DNA of 64,000 nucleotides from contig VICG01000003.1 of NCBI GenBank assembly GCA_008692225.1, positions 1,357,501-1,421,500 of the forward strand. Reading direction: 5' to 3'. The position numbers were made by a program, and so were the translations under genes. Origin of the DNA: Monilinia fructicola (lineage: Eukaryota; Ascomycota; Leotiomycetes; Helotiales; Sclerotiniaceae). Positions 1 through 12,494 of this stretch are shown here, one piece after another (the stretch's first letter is position 1; every line of letters begins with the position of its first letter). Under the pieces are notes generated by a model. It saw only the letters and a program-made list of their open reading frames with translations. It made no database searches and was not told where the DNA came from.

Positions 1-3000
1 TTATGTTGTAGGACTAGAACTACTCGCGGGTGTAATTAGGTGCTGTAGATTCTATCTCATCATTATAGTAGGATGAAAATAAACCGGAATTGTGTAAAGA
101 GTTGAAATAATAAGAATAACCTCAATAAGAATAATAATGCATGACGAAATGAAGGGGTTGATCAGTGATATATATGACGTTTTATTGGATCGCGATGCGA
201 ATTTCTATCAAGAACAAAATCAATTTACCCATAAGTACGAAGTAGTACCGTAAATATACAGGAACGTAACCTCTGTACTCGTATGAGAAATAAAGATTTT
301 TCTAGAAGAGCTTTGGAATGGTTTGGGCCCTCTCCGCATTTTTTGGGGATGATACTGTTTAACTTATTGCTCAACCTCTCTCACAACTAATCGCTTTTAG
401 GTTATAGAAACGATAATCAGCAACCTGGAATGCATCTAGACTGTAGCTTTCACTCCCAAAAATACCATTTTAGACAAACAGTTTGAATCCGATAAGTAAG
501 ACTCAGGTAGATCCTGGATCTTAGCGAGCCCTGACATCTCAATATCGAATAACAAATATAAGCCTAGATTTCAAACTGAAGTACCTTGCCTTATTGCCGC
601 ATGATTTACGCATAAGCAGTTTCTTTGCTTCAAAATGTTGATTAAACATATCTCAATTGCGACTGTGAAAGCTATCCCCCCCCACTTTGGAGCTGGTTCT
701 GAGTCCTACTATTCACACCACAAACTGAAACGCTGTACTGTAATTTTTCAAGATCGCCTGCTTTGGAACCTTGAATGTCCACATCTTCAGGCTGATACAT
801 TATCCAATACAATTTGATGAAGTGAGTTTCTATACGACGCCTTGTTATTGTAGATTGCCCGTCGTCCTGTTGCCTGTCATGCCTCAAAACGGTAAGTTTC
901 TCCACTGGTCTGTCGTATCAGATTATCTTCATTTATACTGTGACTATCCCCCGCTGAGAAGTATCAAACGCTAATTGCGGGTGCCCCGGACGATTCATCT
1001 TGTATCTCATAAATATATATATATCTCAATTTTCGATGGTGCTTGTCGCTGTCACGAGAATTCTCCCTCCAAGCCATTATGCTGACTCTCAACCATCACA
1101 AGCTTTCCAAGCCGGCACACTAATATTGAAGACTTTTCTTGGTGAAGCTTTTATGCTCGTGGCGGCGGTCATGCATAAAAAGAGCTTGTGGATTTCATTC
1201 CGGACGTAACTTTGAAATCGGTTTTTGGTGGTCCCCCTTCATTTTTGAAGAATGAGGTTAGAATTGGCCAATCATATTGCGATAAAGCAACACGTTGTTG
1301 TCTCTCAAGCTCTCACAGGTTTTTCGGAGTTTGAAATAAGCGTTGGCTCTAGCGGCTGGGTGGGGCCGATATATGCGACGCATTTGGGGAATATCGGTGA
1401 GGCTGTGAGCCCCTTGTAAACGATACGCTGGCCCAGAAGTAATTTTTCGCATTTTGATGTTTTCGGATGAACAGCGCTGACAGCAGTGGAATTTGGAAGT
1501 GCCCGGGGGTATATAATCACCGGTCAACTAAACTGATACCACTCTACCTACTAGGTGGCTATCCGGTATATATCCATTCTAATATATTGCCATCCCATGC
1601 AGGCTTACGAAATCCTGCCAAGTCTCTTCTCCCACGTGCGTAGGCCTTGAAACGCGAGACGCTCATCTTCAGCATAATCTCCTCTGTCAAATTGTGTCTC
1701 ACGGTATGACGAAGGTGGAAGTCTCCCGTCATCTAATAGATCCGACAGAGCGGCTCCTTACTCACTCTCTGCATCATGACTTTAGTGGCGTGAATGCATC
1801 GTGGTTGTGGCACGTTTTGGCATACTTGGCAATGAATGGCCAAGAGCAAGCCATGCGTAAGGCTGACCGGAAGGTTTAGAATACCCTATCGCATTCAGTT
1901 GGCTTAGCCCAAGGATGATTCTTGAGATCGGTATCACCGAGATGAAGAAGCAAAAATTTGCACGGGAGCCCCAGCAAATCGAGCAGCGATTCTAACTTAA
2001 TGGGCCCGGATTCTACTTGTGTCGTCGTAATGAGTTTCTATCTTTAAACATTCCAAAATAGCCCACACTGAATACTAAAGTAGATGCATCTCTCGTCCGG
2101 CGTTCACGCGCTATGCAGTGCTTCATGCATGCATGGCGATCAAGAAGAATGCATATATTGGTATATAGGCAGCTTGTTCTCCGCGGACTCATATTTCAGT
2201 CCCGTTCGCGTACTTGGCAGTCGAGGAGACGTCAGTTGCTCTTTTGTGAACCGTTTCCTTGATATAGGCGGATATGCACAATCGGGTCCAGTGACCGGAA
2301 ATTCCTGCGAACCCGCATAGCATTAAATCCGGTTGTCTCGAGTGAGAGTTTCTACCATCTTTCATCCGAACATACTGTGCGCTCCCTTCATCCGCAGTTG
2401 ACCCATCGACGTAGCTTGGCCATCCTTCGGACAAATTATCTTCATATTGGAGTTATTTTCCGGTTGATATCGTCTGTTTGATGTTTTGACCAAGTTGTCG
2501 ATTTCCATGAGAACTCTAATGGTGTATCGCAAGTCATCACTATAACACACTGCTCGTAACACTCACATCATGATTGCTCGCTACCCAAAAAGCTACAACA
2601 ACTTGGAGGACCTCTTGATGTTCAAAGTTGCTCTATTTCCCAATATTTACACTACATTGTCTGGCATGGCTCTTAGCGATGTATATCGTCATGAAAACAC
2701 TTGTAATATGATCGATGTAGTTCATGGGAGTTTGTATCAGAATTCTCACCTAAACTGCAATGGCAGTTACATGTAAACGCGCCCAAGTCAAATGTTACTC
2801 GCGATAGAGGATGAAGAGATTCCGAAGACAAGCTGGACCGATGAGGTCAAGCGGATGCAAAGAAAATTGTTATTGGCGTATTCATATGGAAGCACTCAAT
2901 ATTTATCACGCGCATAAAGTTGAATTCTACCTTAGTAGATAATCAAAGATAGCTCTTGAATGCCTACCTAGATGGGCAGGTAGTGCAGATGGAAAGTTTT

Positions 3001-5113
3001 CAGAAATAATGGATGCTCAATAAAAAACCTGAAAAAGGCACCTTGTATCGCGAGGAAAAGCAGGATGCCAGTAACAAATGAAGATATTTTGACAGAATAG
3101 CGAAACAGAAAGGATAACTTGAATTATCAAATTGATGGTGTAGCTACGTACCTAGGTAGGTGGTTGAATTATTTAACAGAATCGTTGGTGGCCAACAGCC
3201 ATTGTCGCCCCCTTCGTGAAGATTTCACATATCATTAGGTAATTTGTCTAAACACAGCTTCGACTCCCCTCGCCTCGTGACCTGCTTCGCCTATCCTGTA
3301 TATATAAAAGAAAAGCAACATCTTCAACCAAGAAGGTGATTACTTCTGTGGGCAAGAGGTTGACTTCGGTCAGGAAGATGTTTAACACACCAGTTAGTCA
3401 CAACCAAGTTACGAAAGAGTCCACTTGACCACGTCCTCAGGGAGATGAGAGAATTCATTCTTCTGCATGATTTTTAGTCGTGTGTAGAAGTTTAAAGTAA
3501 GAAAATACTAATAAGTTATTGACTGCATCGCTTCAACTTTTTGCATCGATAAATAAACAACCTTATTCATTTATTGATGAGGCGAAGAAACCCTTGGAAG
3601 TGTTTGTTCGCTTGATTAGATCCACCCAACCCCGCTTATTGCATCTGTCGTCTCGTCTCTCCTGAGATCCCCCTTCTCTTCTGTTTGCAATTAGTTATTT
3701 ATCAACGAGTACAATGATAGATAGATATCAATTAATGAGCTGTTGATTCGTCGAGATCGAAAACCTACGAAATACAATCGGCGAGACCACAGCACTCCCC
3801 TCCTTCCTCTCTTAATAACAATTCAACGTGTTGACATAAACAACTTCTGTCATTTTGCATTATTATGTTCACGTAACCTAGTAGAAGAAATGCTTCGAGC
3901 ATTCAGAATTTCGCTCTTACAGAATTTGCAGGGTTAAATCAGAGTTCCTCACTCCTACCGTTTACCTGCTTTTGGGTTTAATTACTTCACTTTGGCACTC
4001 GAAAGCACTGGGAAGAAACGACTTCATGTCAACATCACTTTCTGGCCATTGCAGTGCCATCTTTTGATCATGTACATGGTAGAAGATAGTGAGACTCACC
4101 CTCATTGTTTCCGCACTATTTCTAGTTTCATCAGTACTCCTATGTTGCATATATACTCACCATATTTGTGAATTTTAGAAAGTAAAATGGCGATGTGACT
4201 TGACTTGAGCCGCGTGTTTTTATTTTTGCGGAAGACGAAGCCCAAGCAAGGTAGGATCGCGAAACTATAAGTTTTGGAATTCTACCAGGTAGGTGAAAGT
4301 GGTTTAATGAAGCTACGGCTTTATGTTAATGGCGCTGAGGAGCTCTAAGTACAGCAGGCTATGTGATTGACTTCTCGGGAAGCTTCATACATGTACGATC
4401 GCCGTGAATATATTCCATGGAGTCAACAGAGACACAGCGATAATCTATGCTATTGCCGAGCAAGTGATAAGGGGTCGATCAAGGCACTGACAGACGGGTT
4501 CATGCATGGCCTTGTCGTCAAAATATCAACATTAAAAGAGAACACTTACTTGGAAAAACACCTATGCTACCAGCTATGCGAGGCAAAGAACGGAGGCAAA
4601 GAAAGGATACTATGAACAACATAAAAGGAAGATGTCTTGTTATTTCGGATTTGGTGAACCAGTCAATCAAGTTTAAAGGAAAGTACAGATATTGCCATGT
4701 TCGCGATGATAGTCAAATTTCGAGGAGCGGGTAACAATCAACAATATGTGAAGGGGTAGCGTAGCGCGAAGGTGTCGCTTACATTGCAAAAATTACGGGC
4801 CAGGGGTGAGAGGGAATGAGGACTGTAACGTAACTGGGCGATAAGTTTTCTAATTCGTCGGGCTGCAATCCAAATCTTAAACTAAAAGGGTTTCATGTTC
4901 GACAGTATGTTTGTCCATTATTTGAATGGGATGCTTCTCTCTAACCAAGAAATTCCCTTATTATAAGACTGCAGTCCGGGCTGTTGATGACCTTGAAGAA
5001 TGATTTGTGAATATAACTGAAAAGTTCATCAAACATGCCAGTCTGCACTACTGCTATGCATAGAAATTCTCTCACTCATACTGCAATCATTGGTTGAACT
5101 TGAAATTTGATCT
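1..5113. other. Left intergenic region, no supported gene
   Basis: I find no reading with codon texture, splice signals or a recognisable domain on either strand. All open stretches are under about 90 codons and look random. A poly-C run lies near 677-684, and copies of the CCTAGGTA-type palindrome common in this window occur (for example near 3150). Promoter or 3' regions of genes outside the window may lie here, but nothing marks them. Confidence 0.6.
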
Positions 5114-6251
5114 TCAGCCTATTTTTTTAACTTCTATAACTGCTCTTCTGACCCCATCAGACTCTTCCCTGACCTGTTCCACTAGAGCTCCCCTCGCTGT
5201 AACATCTTCGACGAAATCTTCTATAGAGCCACCGACCCCAAAGTAAACCTTCTTGGCTCCAACCAAAGCTGTCTTGTTCGAACCTGTGCTCAACTCGAGT
5301 AATGCTATTAATGTTTCAGCGAAGGCTCTCAGAGCCACAGGAGAATAAATTGTTTCTGCCCCAATGATAGTTGTGTCCTCGCACGATGCTTGCATCTTAT
5401 CGTTGACTAGAGACACGAAATCTTGAGACCAGGCACCAGAAAACAATGAAAGATTGATGTTGCGGGTATCCAGGGAAGAGATGAATTCAGCTATGAGTGC
5501 GTCATCGATATCGAGTTCGCCTTCAGATTCCCAGGACTCAGACTTTGTGATTTGTGCCCAAGAAAGGAGAATGTTAGGTAATGTGACGAGCTGCAGGACT
5601 GTAGGATTGTAGTCTGCAAGTCCAAGCTCCAGACCAGAAGTGGAGGAGGCTGCGCCTTCAAGAAACCATTGGAAAACTGCTAGAGATGGAAGAGCAGTTC
5701 CACAGCCGAGCTGTTAGATTTGTCAGCATGATTATCTATAGTAACTGGAATATATAGAGAGTGCTATAAACAACATAATACGAACCTCTAGAACTCTTCG
5801 CCTTCCCTCACTCACAGCCGTCCTTCCACTGAGAACCTTTACCAAATCCACCGAACTTTCCCAACTTTTGAAACCCCCCTCGTAAACACCAGTCTTCACA
5901 TCATCATTTCCCAATCCCACCAAGCCTTCCCCTTTCCCTTCATCCTCAGCCATCAACTGCGCCCTAACGTCCCATAACTCCCTTCTCGGAATTCCTATCT
6001 CCTTACCACTATCCAACTTAACAGTCAATGTAGAATAAGCAATCTGAGACGGTAATGTCTTCAGTAATTCTTCCAGAGTATGATGGATTGGAGGCAAAAG
6101 CGGCTGCCCAGACACTGGAAATGCTCCGCTAGATTTCCGTGGTGCGAGGCTGCCGGTCTCTGCAGCGTGACTGGAAACAGTAGGAAGAGCTTCTTGGGTA
6201 GAATCTATCTCTATATCATCGCCTGCCGAACGAAAAGCTGAAGCCCGACAT
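5114..6251 (-). CDS. HPM1: Protein-histidine N-methyltransferase, Hpm1/METTL18 family
   Basis: SAM-dependent methyltransferase of the family that methylates a histidine of ribosomal protein uL3 (known for the yeast and human proteins). Two exons are visible: 6251-5786 and 5710-5114, with a 75-base intron (GTTCGT...CTGAC...AACAG). Read in order, the N-terminus starts MSGFSFSFG, like the family start. Then come RRELWDVRAQLMAED and YEGGFKSWESSVDL, then the SAM-binding motif LELGCGTALP just after the intron. FSGAWS, ETIYSP and KVYFGVGGSIEDF follow near the C-terminus. The length would be about 353 aa, close to yeast Hpm1. The ATG at 6251 is out of frame with the rest: one extra base near 6224 separates MSFSFG from GDDIEID, so either there is an indel or the start lies elsewhere. 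The upstream CACGTG at 6337-6342 belongs to its promoter region. The family call is firm; the 5' end is not. Confidence 0.87.
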
Positions 6252-6621
6252 CGTTAAGACTTGACCAGGATTAACGTGGATGCGTCAATGCAAATCTTAT
6301 ATCGCATTGCAGAAATGATCATGAAAATTGGCACATCACGTGTGTCACCTTATTTGAGATGCCCCGCACTATTGGAGCGCTCGAGACTACCTAGCTAGAT
6401 ACTACCTACAATAGCGAACAAATCGTGAAGTAGAAAACAACATAATTTGCATGGAGTATTTCTCAACATAAAAAAATAGGTGACGATTTTGCATATACGT
6501 GGAATAACATTCACAGTATGGTGAGCAAGTTTATGCAGAATTTAACAATTGTTTTCAATAATCCATTCGCTGATACTTCTCCACCATTATTTTAAGTAAT
6601 TACAACGATTGAAGCGGACCC
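6252..6621. promoter_or_regulatory. HPM1 upstream / NOP12 downstream spacer
   Basis: This 370-base spacer separates two minus-strand genes, so it should hold the NOP12 3' end and the HPM1 promoter. A perfect E-box, CACGTG, lies at 6337-6342, about 85 bases before the HPM1 ATG. A run of A near 6471 and AT-rich sequence close to the NOP12 stop are the only other features. No further gene is visible. Confidence 0.45.
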
Positions 6622-8550
6622 TTACTTTGAGCCTCGCTTTTTCCACTCCGCACCTCTGTTTGAAGACCTCGTTCTAGGCTTACCCTTTTTCTTTCCGCCA
6701 CCCTTTCCTCCCAATTTCAGATCCTTTGGCTTGCCCTTGCTTGCGCTAGCTCTGTAACCTTCAAAAACAAAGCTCTCGGGTGCTTTTATAACCAGCCATT
6801 CCACTCTTGGCCTCTCCATCTCCAGTGGTCGGTTTGTGACTTCTGCTACCCAATGTGGTATCATTGGCCCCAGTTTTCTTAAATTTTGCGCCACCGGCTT
6901 TTCCTAACAACTTCGTAGCTCTACCCTGTAATGAGGCTTGATTTGGGTCAACCTTTGGATTGTAAATCTGGGAGGACTTTGAAGATTTTGGCTGACGAGC
7001 TGTGGGTCGGGAAGAGACTTGTTTGTGTTGGGCTTTGGCACGGACAACACGAAGAACTCGAGGAAGCATCGGTGGATACTTTTTCTCATTGAACAATAAG
7101 GCAGCCTCAACTGCATTTGCATCCTGTATAACCATGTCAATAAGACCTCAAATGTTGTTAAATGAAAAGAGAAACTAACTTTGAATTGAACATAAGCGAA
7201 CCCCTTGCCAACACGGGTTTTTTCATCACGAATGACTCGCACACTCTCTACTTCACCGGCCTTTCCAAATTGCCTCCATAGACCTTCTTCAATATCGGAT
7301 GGTATTTTTGACCGTTTCCGGCTGTTCTCGCCATCCTGTTCGAGAAGGGATTCATCATCTACGAAGCCTAGGTTTCCGACGAAAACACATCGGCGATGAT
7401 CGGTTTTCGCAGGATGGGCGACACCATCAACACGAAGATGGCGGTCTAGTACCATAGTCCCGTTGAGCCTCTTGACGGCTTCCCTAGCTGCGAATGATGT
7501 AGAGTAGACGGCGTAAGCATTTGTGCTCTTCGTTGTGGCAGTCATGATATCCTTCTTAGCAAAAGCAGCCTTCTTTGGTAGTGCTGAAGTAGCGTAAGCA
7601 GTGGAACGGAAGCGGAGAGATTCCAGTTTATGGGATGGTTTGCCGGAAGGGGGAGGAGGAAGGTCGTCGATGAAAGAGGATAGGTGGGACATGAGGGTCT
7701 TCTTGTCAGCTTTAGACGATATGGTAGAGCTTGCTACATTTCCAAGGAAAATAGTGCGAGATGCCTTTTCAAGCTCGGTCGCGTCTTTGTTCGGTACGAG
7801 AGATTCATGTATGGGAACATCGGAGGGTGTTTTTCTCCTGTGACTCTCCTCATTAGACTCATCTGTTTCCTCCTCAATTTCGACCTCATCATCAGATTCT
7901 GCATCCTCCATCTCCTCATCAGAACCACCCTCTTCAGTGGCTTCTTTAACTAGGTTTTGCTCAGCAGCCAACTTTTGGCGTTTCAAGCGCCTTTCAGCTT
8001 GACGCTCTTCTTCTTCTTTCTCCTCTTCTCTGGCTAGCTTCTCTAGATATTTCCCTTCGAGATCTTGTTCATCATTCTTCCTTTTGCGTTTTCGTTCCGG
8101 TTTATCGGTTTTGGCTTGAATGAATTTATCTAATTCGAGAGTCTCCTCAGGTGTCTCGTTAGAATCCTCATCATCGTCTGAAAGGCCGGAGATTTCAGCG
8201 TCTTCAAGGTCGCCATCAATGCTACTCAAGTCATCATCCCCCTCTCTCATTTCAGCATCGCCCTCATCAGAGCCGTCTGATGATTCTACATCTTGCGACT
8301 CCAGATTTGTACGGCGCAGAGGCGGTGCTTCCTGGTATCTAGATTTTGGAGGAGCTTGTACTGGACCAGCCTAATACAAATCAGCAAACATGAGCGATGC
8401 AACGATTTTGAGACTTACACTTGATGCAAAAAGTAAGGCTAGAGTAGGGTCGACAGCCTTGTCTTCTGCAAGGAATAATTTGCTAGCACCTTCTTTGGGG
8501 TTGATTTGGTTCTCCCCATGGTTACTGTCAGTTCGACTTCGTTTTCCCAT
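6622..8550 (-). CDS. NOP12: Nucleolar RNA-binding protein Nop12 (two RRMs)
   Basis: Nop12 acts in the nucleolus in 60S subunit and 5.8S/25S pre-rRNA maturation (known from yeast). There are three exons: 8550-8419, 8370-7180 and 7123-6622. The introns are 48 bases (GTAAGT) and 56 bases (GTTAGT). The N-terminus MGKRSRTDSN leads into a long acidic and Lys/Arg-rich region with coiled-coil character. RRM1 starts at SRTIFLGNVAS. RRM2 has RNP2 RCVFVGNLGF and RNP1 GKGFAYVQF, with the last intron splitting it just after RNP1. The C-terminus is basic (GGKGGGKKKGKPRTR), ending EWKKRGSK. An extra T in 6784-6787 shifts the frame before the conserved FVFEGYRAS...GKPKDLKLG tail; without it the protein is about 607 aa. 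As annotated here the tail would be replaced by a short wrong-frame end. The gene is divergent with the DEP1-like gene. Confidence 0.92.
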
Positions 8551-8833
8551 TGTGATAAAAGTGTCACTAGATTTGACACAATTGACCTCTTGTTGTTCTA
8601 AGGTGCTGAGATTTCTGGGATTATCTGATGGTCCCTGGAGTTTAAAAAATAAAATGTTTGCAGGGATCATAGATGTTAATTCTGCCGATAGCTGATGACC
8701 GCTTTTTCACAACCGAGGATCTACCGATGATACTATCTTGATTGTTGATTCTATTCTACTGCTTTGGTTTGCGAAAAAGACAATTGACATGAACATTACA
8801 ACCATTTTGAACAATACTTAAACTACCCTCAAG
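8551..8833. promoter_or_regulatory. Divergent promoter between NOP12 and the DEP1-like gene
   Basis: The two start codons face away from each other across 283 bases, so both core promoters must overlap here. The half nearest the DEP1-like gene is pyrimidine- and AT-rich. I see no confident TATA box or known operator. Confidence 0.6.
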
Positions 8834-11187
8834 ATGAGTGGCAAAGCTCAGACCGACAAAGTAGTAGATCTTATCATAACAGATGAAGCTTCTGTCGATG
8901 ATGATGAGCTCAGTGATGTTGATCTTGAAGAAGACGATGGATCCAGCAGTTTGAGCGAATTCGAAGATAGAGATGCCGAACAAGAACACGAGGATGATGC
9001 AGAGGCCTCGGATGAACTCAGTAATCCTTCCGAAGATGATGATTCTGAGGCGGAGACTGAGCGACTGGAGGAATCACCGCAAAAATTAAGAGCTCAAAAG
9101 AATGTAGTTCTTAATTCCCATAACGCGGCCGACTCTTATGGGCGCAGTCCTACCAAATTACACAATCAGACAATTATGGCAGATAAGGCAGATAAGGCAG
9201 ACGAAGATGAGGCAGACCACTTATCCGACGAGGAAGTTTCCGTTATCAACGATAGCCCTAAAAGTTCCGTCCATGATGACACCGAGTTGGATCACGACCC
9301 AGCGACAACTTCTACGTCTTTAGAACATTCTTCAGGCGAAGGAAAGAGAACAACCTCGACCTCCGAACCCGATTCAAAAAAGCGTAAGCGATCAATCATG
9401 GGTAGTGGCGCACTCGATGGTTTCGATGAACCTTTGTCAAAGCGGATGGGGGCTGTCATCAACCAAGGCGACGACTATGCGATCGACGACGAATTGCCCG
9501 CAGAAGAAGACGTATCGAACCCAATCAGTGGTAATATGTCAGGCGAAGAAGGCGATGGACAACAGGAGGCTCTGGCGGATGCGGTAGAGGCAATACTTCC
9601 CAACAACGAAATCGTCGAAACCGCTGACATACCGGCGTCGCCTAAAAAACGAGGACGGAAGAAGAAAGTGGCTGTGGAGCACGGCATGACTATGGAGGAC
9701 GAGTTAGAAGGTGTGCAGAACAGCACGCTGATCAATGGCGATGATGATGCAAGGAACGGCGAGGAGGGCCATGCAGAAATTGATGGGGATGATGAAGCGG
9801 AAGTTGTACCAAAGACGGAGGAAGAATGTGAGTTTGCATTCAAAGATGTAAAGCGTGTTTGCAGATGTCCTAACATAGATTTAACAGTGGAAGAAAAGAT
9901 GAGCGCTTTTGATCAACTAGGCGGAATTGAGAAAAACTTCTCAGTCTTCAGAGACAGGTCAGTCTTCATTCATTGCCATTATTTCGTCCACTGACATGTA
10001 CCCAGGCTCTACGATGAACGTCTCGCCCAGATGAATAGAGAGGAGGCTATGCTACGACAAGATGAGCCCACGCACCCCGAATTTCTAGCGATGATGCGTT
10101 GTATCGAAGCACGAAGAGAAGAGAGAATTCGTGTTGCAGAGAACCTGCGTGAATATGAGTTGCAGACTCTCAAAACTTATGCTGTTGCAAGGAGGAGCCA
10201 AATTCTTGTTCAATACCGTCAAGAAGCAAGAGAGATTCGGGAAACCAAGATGGAGCAGGTAGGCAAGCAATGGTACGAAATACAACATGATAGAAGGAAT
10301 TACTCTACCGGCGTACCCGAGTACACTCTGAATTATCCGACGAAGAGATCACAACAGGTTCAGAACCAGGTAGCATATTCCAACGAAGTTTCCATCCTCT
10401 CTGGTATCGCAAAACATGTAGGATTTCCAGCCGCTCCACCCATGGCCCAAGCAACGCCTTCCGAAGCCGATGACGACTTCGAGAAGATGGGAGTAAGTGC
10501 TTTATTTTAAAGTCATGGTTAGGATTTAGTCCAAGAAGATTTGTCATGAGGGGGACAAGCTGACGGGCTTCATAGCGGACTAGACATGTTCATCAACCTG
10601 CAGCTTTATCTTTGCAAGAATTAGCGACACTGCGAACAGTAGGATCAACATCGCGATTCAGGCCAGCAGAAGAACAGTTTATTGAACAAACACCATGGGC
10701 AAATCCACAGCATCCTTCCCACGCTCACTTGTTACAACGTCAAACATCAGCACAGCATACTCCAAGAACCACAAGCCCTTTGTCTCAAGTTCAAGCACAA
10801 CCCCGTCGTCATTCTCATCAACAAAGCGGTCCTATCTCTGGAACGCTTTCTAACATACCAACATCAGCCTTACAACATACCAGTGGATACATGTTATCTA
10901 CTGGAAAAGTTACTCCACATAACCCATTTTCTAATGCCTCACACTCACACATGATCGTACCATCGCCTTTAGGCAGTCGGCAGCCATCGTTGTCCCCGAA
11001 GCAAGCCCGACCTCCTCATCCCCCGCTGCATATTTCCAACGATCAAGAAAATCATCAGGCCTCAATAGCCAATAATCAAATCCATCACATGTCACGCGCC
11101 GCGCTCCAGGAGGTGGTCCAAGAGATGGCTCGCGAATCGTCACCTGCAGAGATTGTAACGAAAAGGGATTTGGCTGGTCATTTTTGA
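8834..11187 (+). CDS. Sds3-like/Dep1-type subunit of a histone deacetylase complex
   Basis: Probable Sds3-like protein of the Rpd3-L/Sin3 co-repressor type; fungal members are usually called Dep1. Four exons are read: 8834-9827, 9888-9957, 10006-10492 and 10576-11187. The introns are 60, 48 and 83 bases with clear GT..AG and CTAAC/CTGAC signals, giving 720 aa with no frame problem. Residues 1-330 are very acidic and serine-rich, with a basic patch PKKRGRKKK near 275. The conserved Sds3-like core follows: EEKMSAFDQLGGIEKNF, YDERLAQMNREE, PTHPEFLAMMRCIEARRE and a helical arm to about residue 510. The C-terminal 200 residues are Gln/Pro/His-rich and probably disordered. The start is supported by the immediate acidic N-terminus and the promoter position. 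Family assignment is good. Dep1 rather than Sds3 rests on the acidic N-terminus and is less certain. Confidence 0.82.
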
Positions 11188-12494
11188 TTGAAGTTTTAAT
11201 GACCACGCAGGCGCAGATTTTATGATTGAAGGTGCATGGTAGGAGTCAGGCAGAAGAGCATTTTGCTTACTTTGGCGTTTTTGGCTCCATAAATATGGTA
11301 CATGATTCCCTATGGACGATATTGCAATAAGGCTATGTCCATCTGTATTTATAGCATATGGCTACAAGCTAGACTTGATGCCCATGAATATTCCGAAATT
11401 TTTCCTTCATCCAAACGCCTCCCACTGAATTTATACAAATCATTGCATCTACCTTTGTGTGACCTTGTTGTAGACTTTGCCTCATTCGAGCTTTCCCATT
11501 ATAGAGTCGCCTTCGACATCTTTCGTAGATTCCAGTCATAGAGCCCCTGTTGGGCCCAGTCACATCTTCTTAATTGAGTCAAGAGTCCCGTTTGGTAGGT
11601 GCAGCTGGTACTTTGACATCTTCAAATTCATCTTGCGATACTGCTCTAATAGTGAAAGCGACTGTAGATAATTATTATTGTGAACTGATTCGAAAAACCC
11701 TCTCAAATACTTACAAACCCCAAGAGCGAATGCGAAAATGCCAGCACCCGTTTAAAGCATTCTTCACAAGGTATGGTCTTCTTGCTCGAATGAGAGCCGC
11801 GGACTGTTTATAATTCTTATCGTAGTATGAAGACTTAGGAACTCTATAATGATCCCTTATTAATATCTTTTGAATATGTTCACTTGCATGGAGTCATACG
11901 AACGTAGAGAACTTACAACGGCATTTTGGATTGGGATCTTTGTACTTTGATGGGATCTATGGCGCCACTTTCTTTCTCGATAGAAATCTCAACCCAGAGG
12001 TGATGAAGTTTAACCTTGTCATAGGGACTTATTGATTACTAGATACCTACCTAGGTATTTATATATCTGCGATGTTCAGCCTTACCGATAAGGCTACCTC
12101 AGAAGTTTAACCTTACCTACCTGAGTACCTCAACCTTACTTGGTCCCTCCGGAGCATGATTTGGAGTTGGTTTATCGCGCAAGCTAAGAAGAGTCGCGTC
12201 TTCCCCATATGATTGTTCTATCAACCTTCAAGCATCGCATCGCATCGCATCGCATCGCATTTCATCAAAGAAAGACAACTTCACCCCTCCCTTGACTCTT
12301 TCAGCAACAACAGGCACAGAATGGTTTTGATCCAATTCTACTGCATACAAAACGGAACGACATAGTGGAAATCAGTGTAGTCCTTTCTCACATGCAGTTT
12401 GTTGTATATTAATTACAATTCATCGTAGATCATATTCAACTTCATTCTTTCCCCCGCAAGCTCTGGAGCCCCTAAGACACCCTTCCTCCTCATC
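11188..12494. other. Intergenic region between DEP1-like and PTA1
   Basis: No gene is supported. The stretch holds the 3' end of the upstream gene, several CCTACCTAGGTA-type palindromic repeats around 12045-12130, a pentamer microsatellite, and a pyrimidine-rich leader just before the PTA1 ATG. Confidence 0.5.
12232..12260. repeat. GCATC pentamer microsatellite
   Basis: Almost six tandem copies of GCATC lie about 235 bases upstream of the PTA1 start, in its presumed promoter or 5' UTR. The run is perfect and should be length-polymorphic. Confidence 0.9.

Noticed and set aside
9475..9876. Ser/Pro-rich minus-strand frame opposite the DEP1-like gene
   Set aside because: It is the antisense of Asp/Glu-rich codons in a clearly coding exon.
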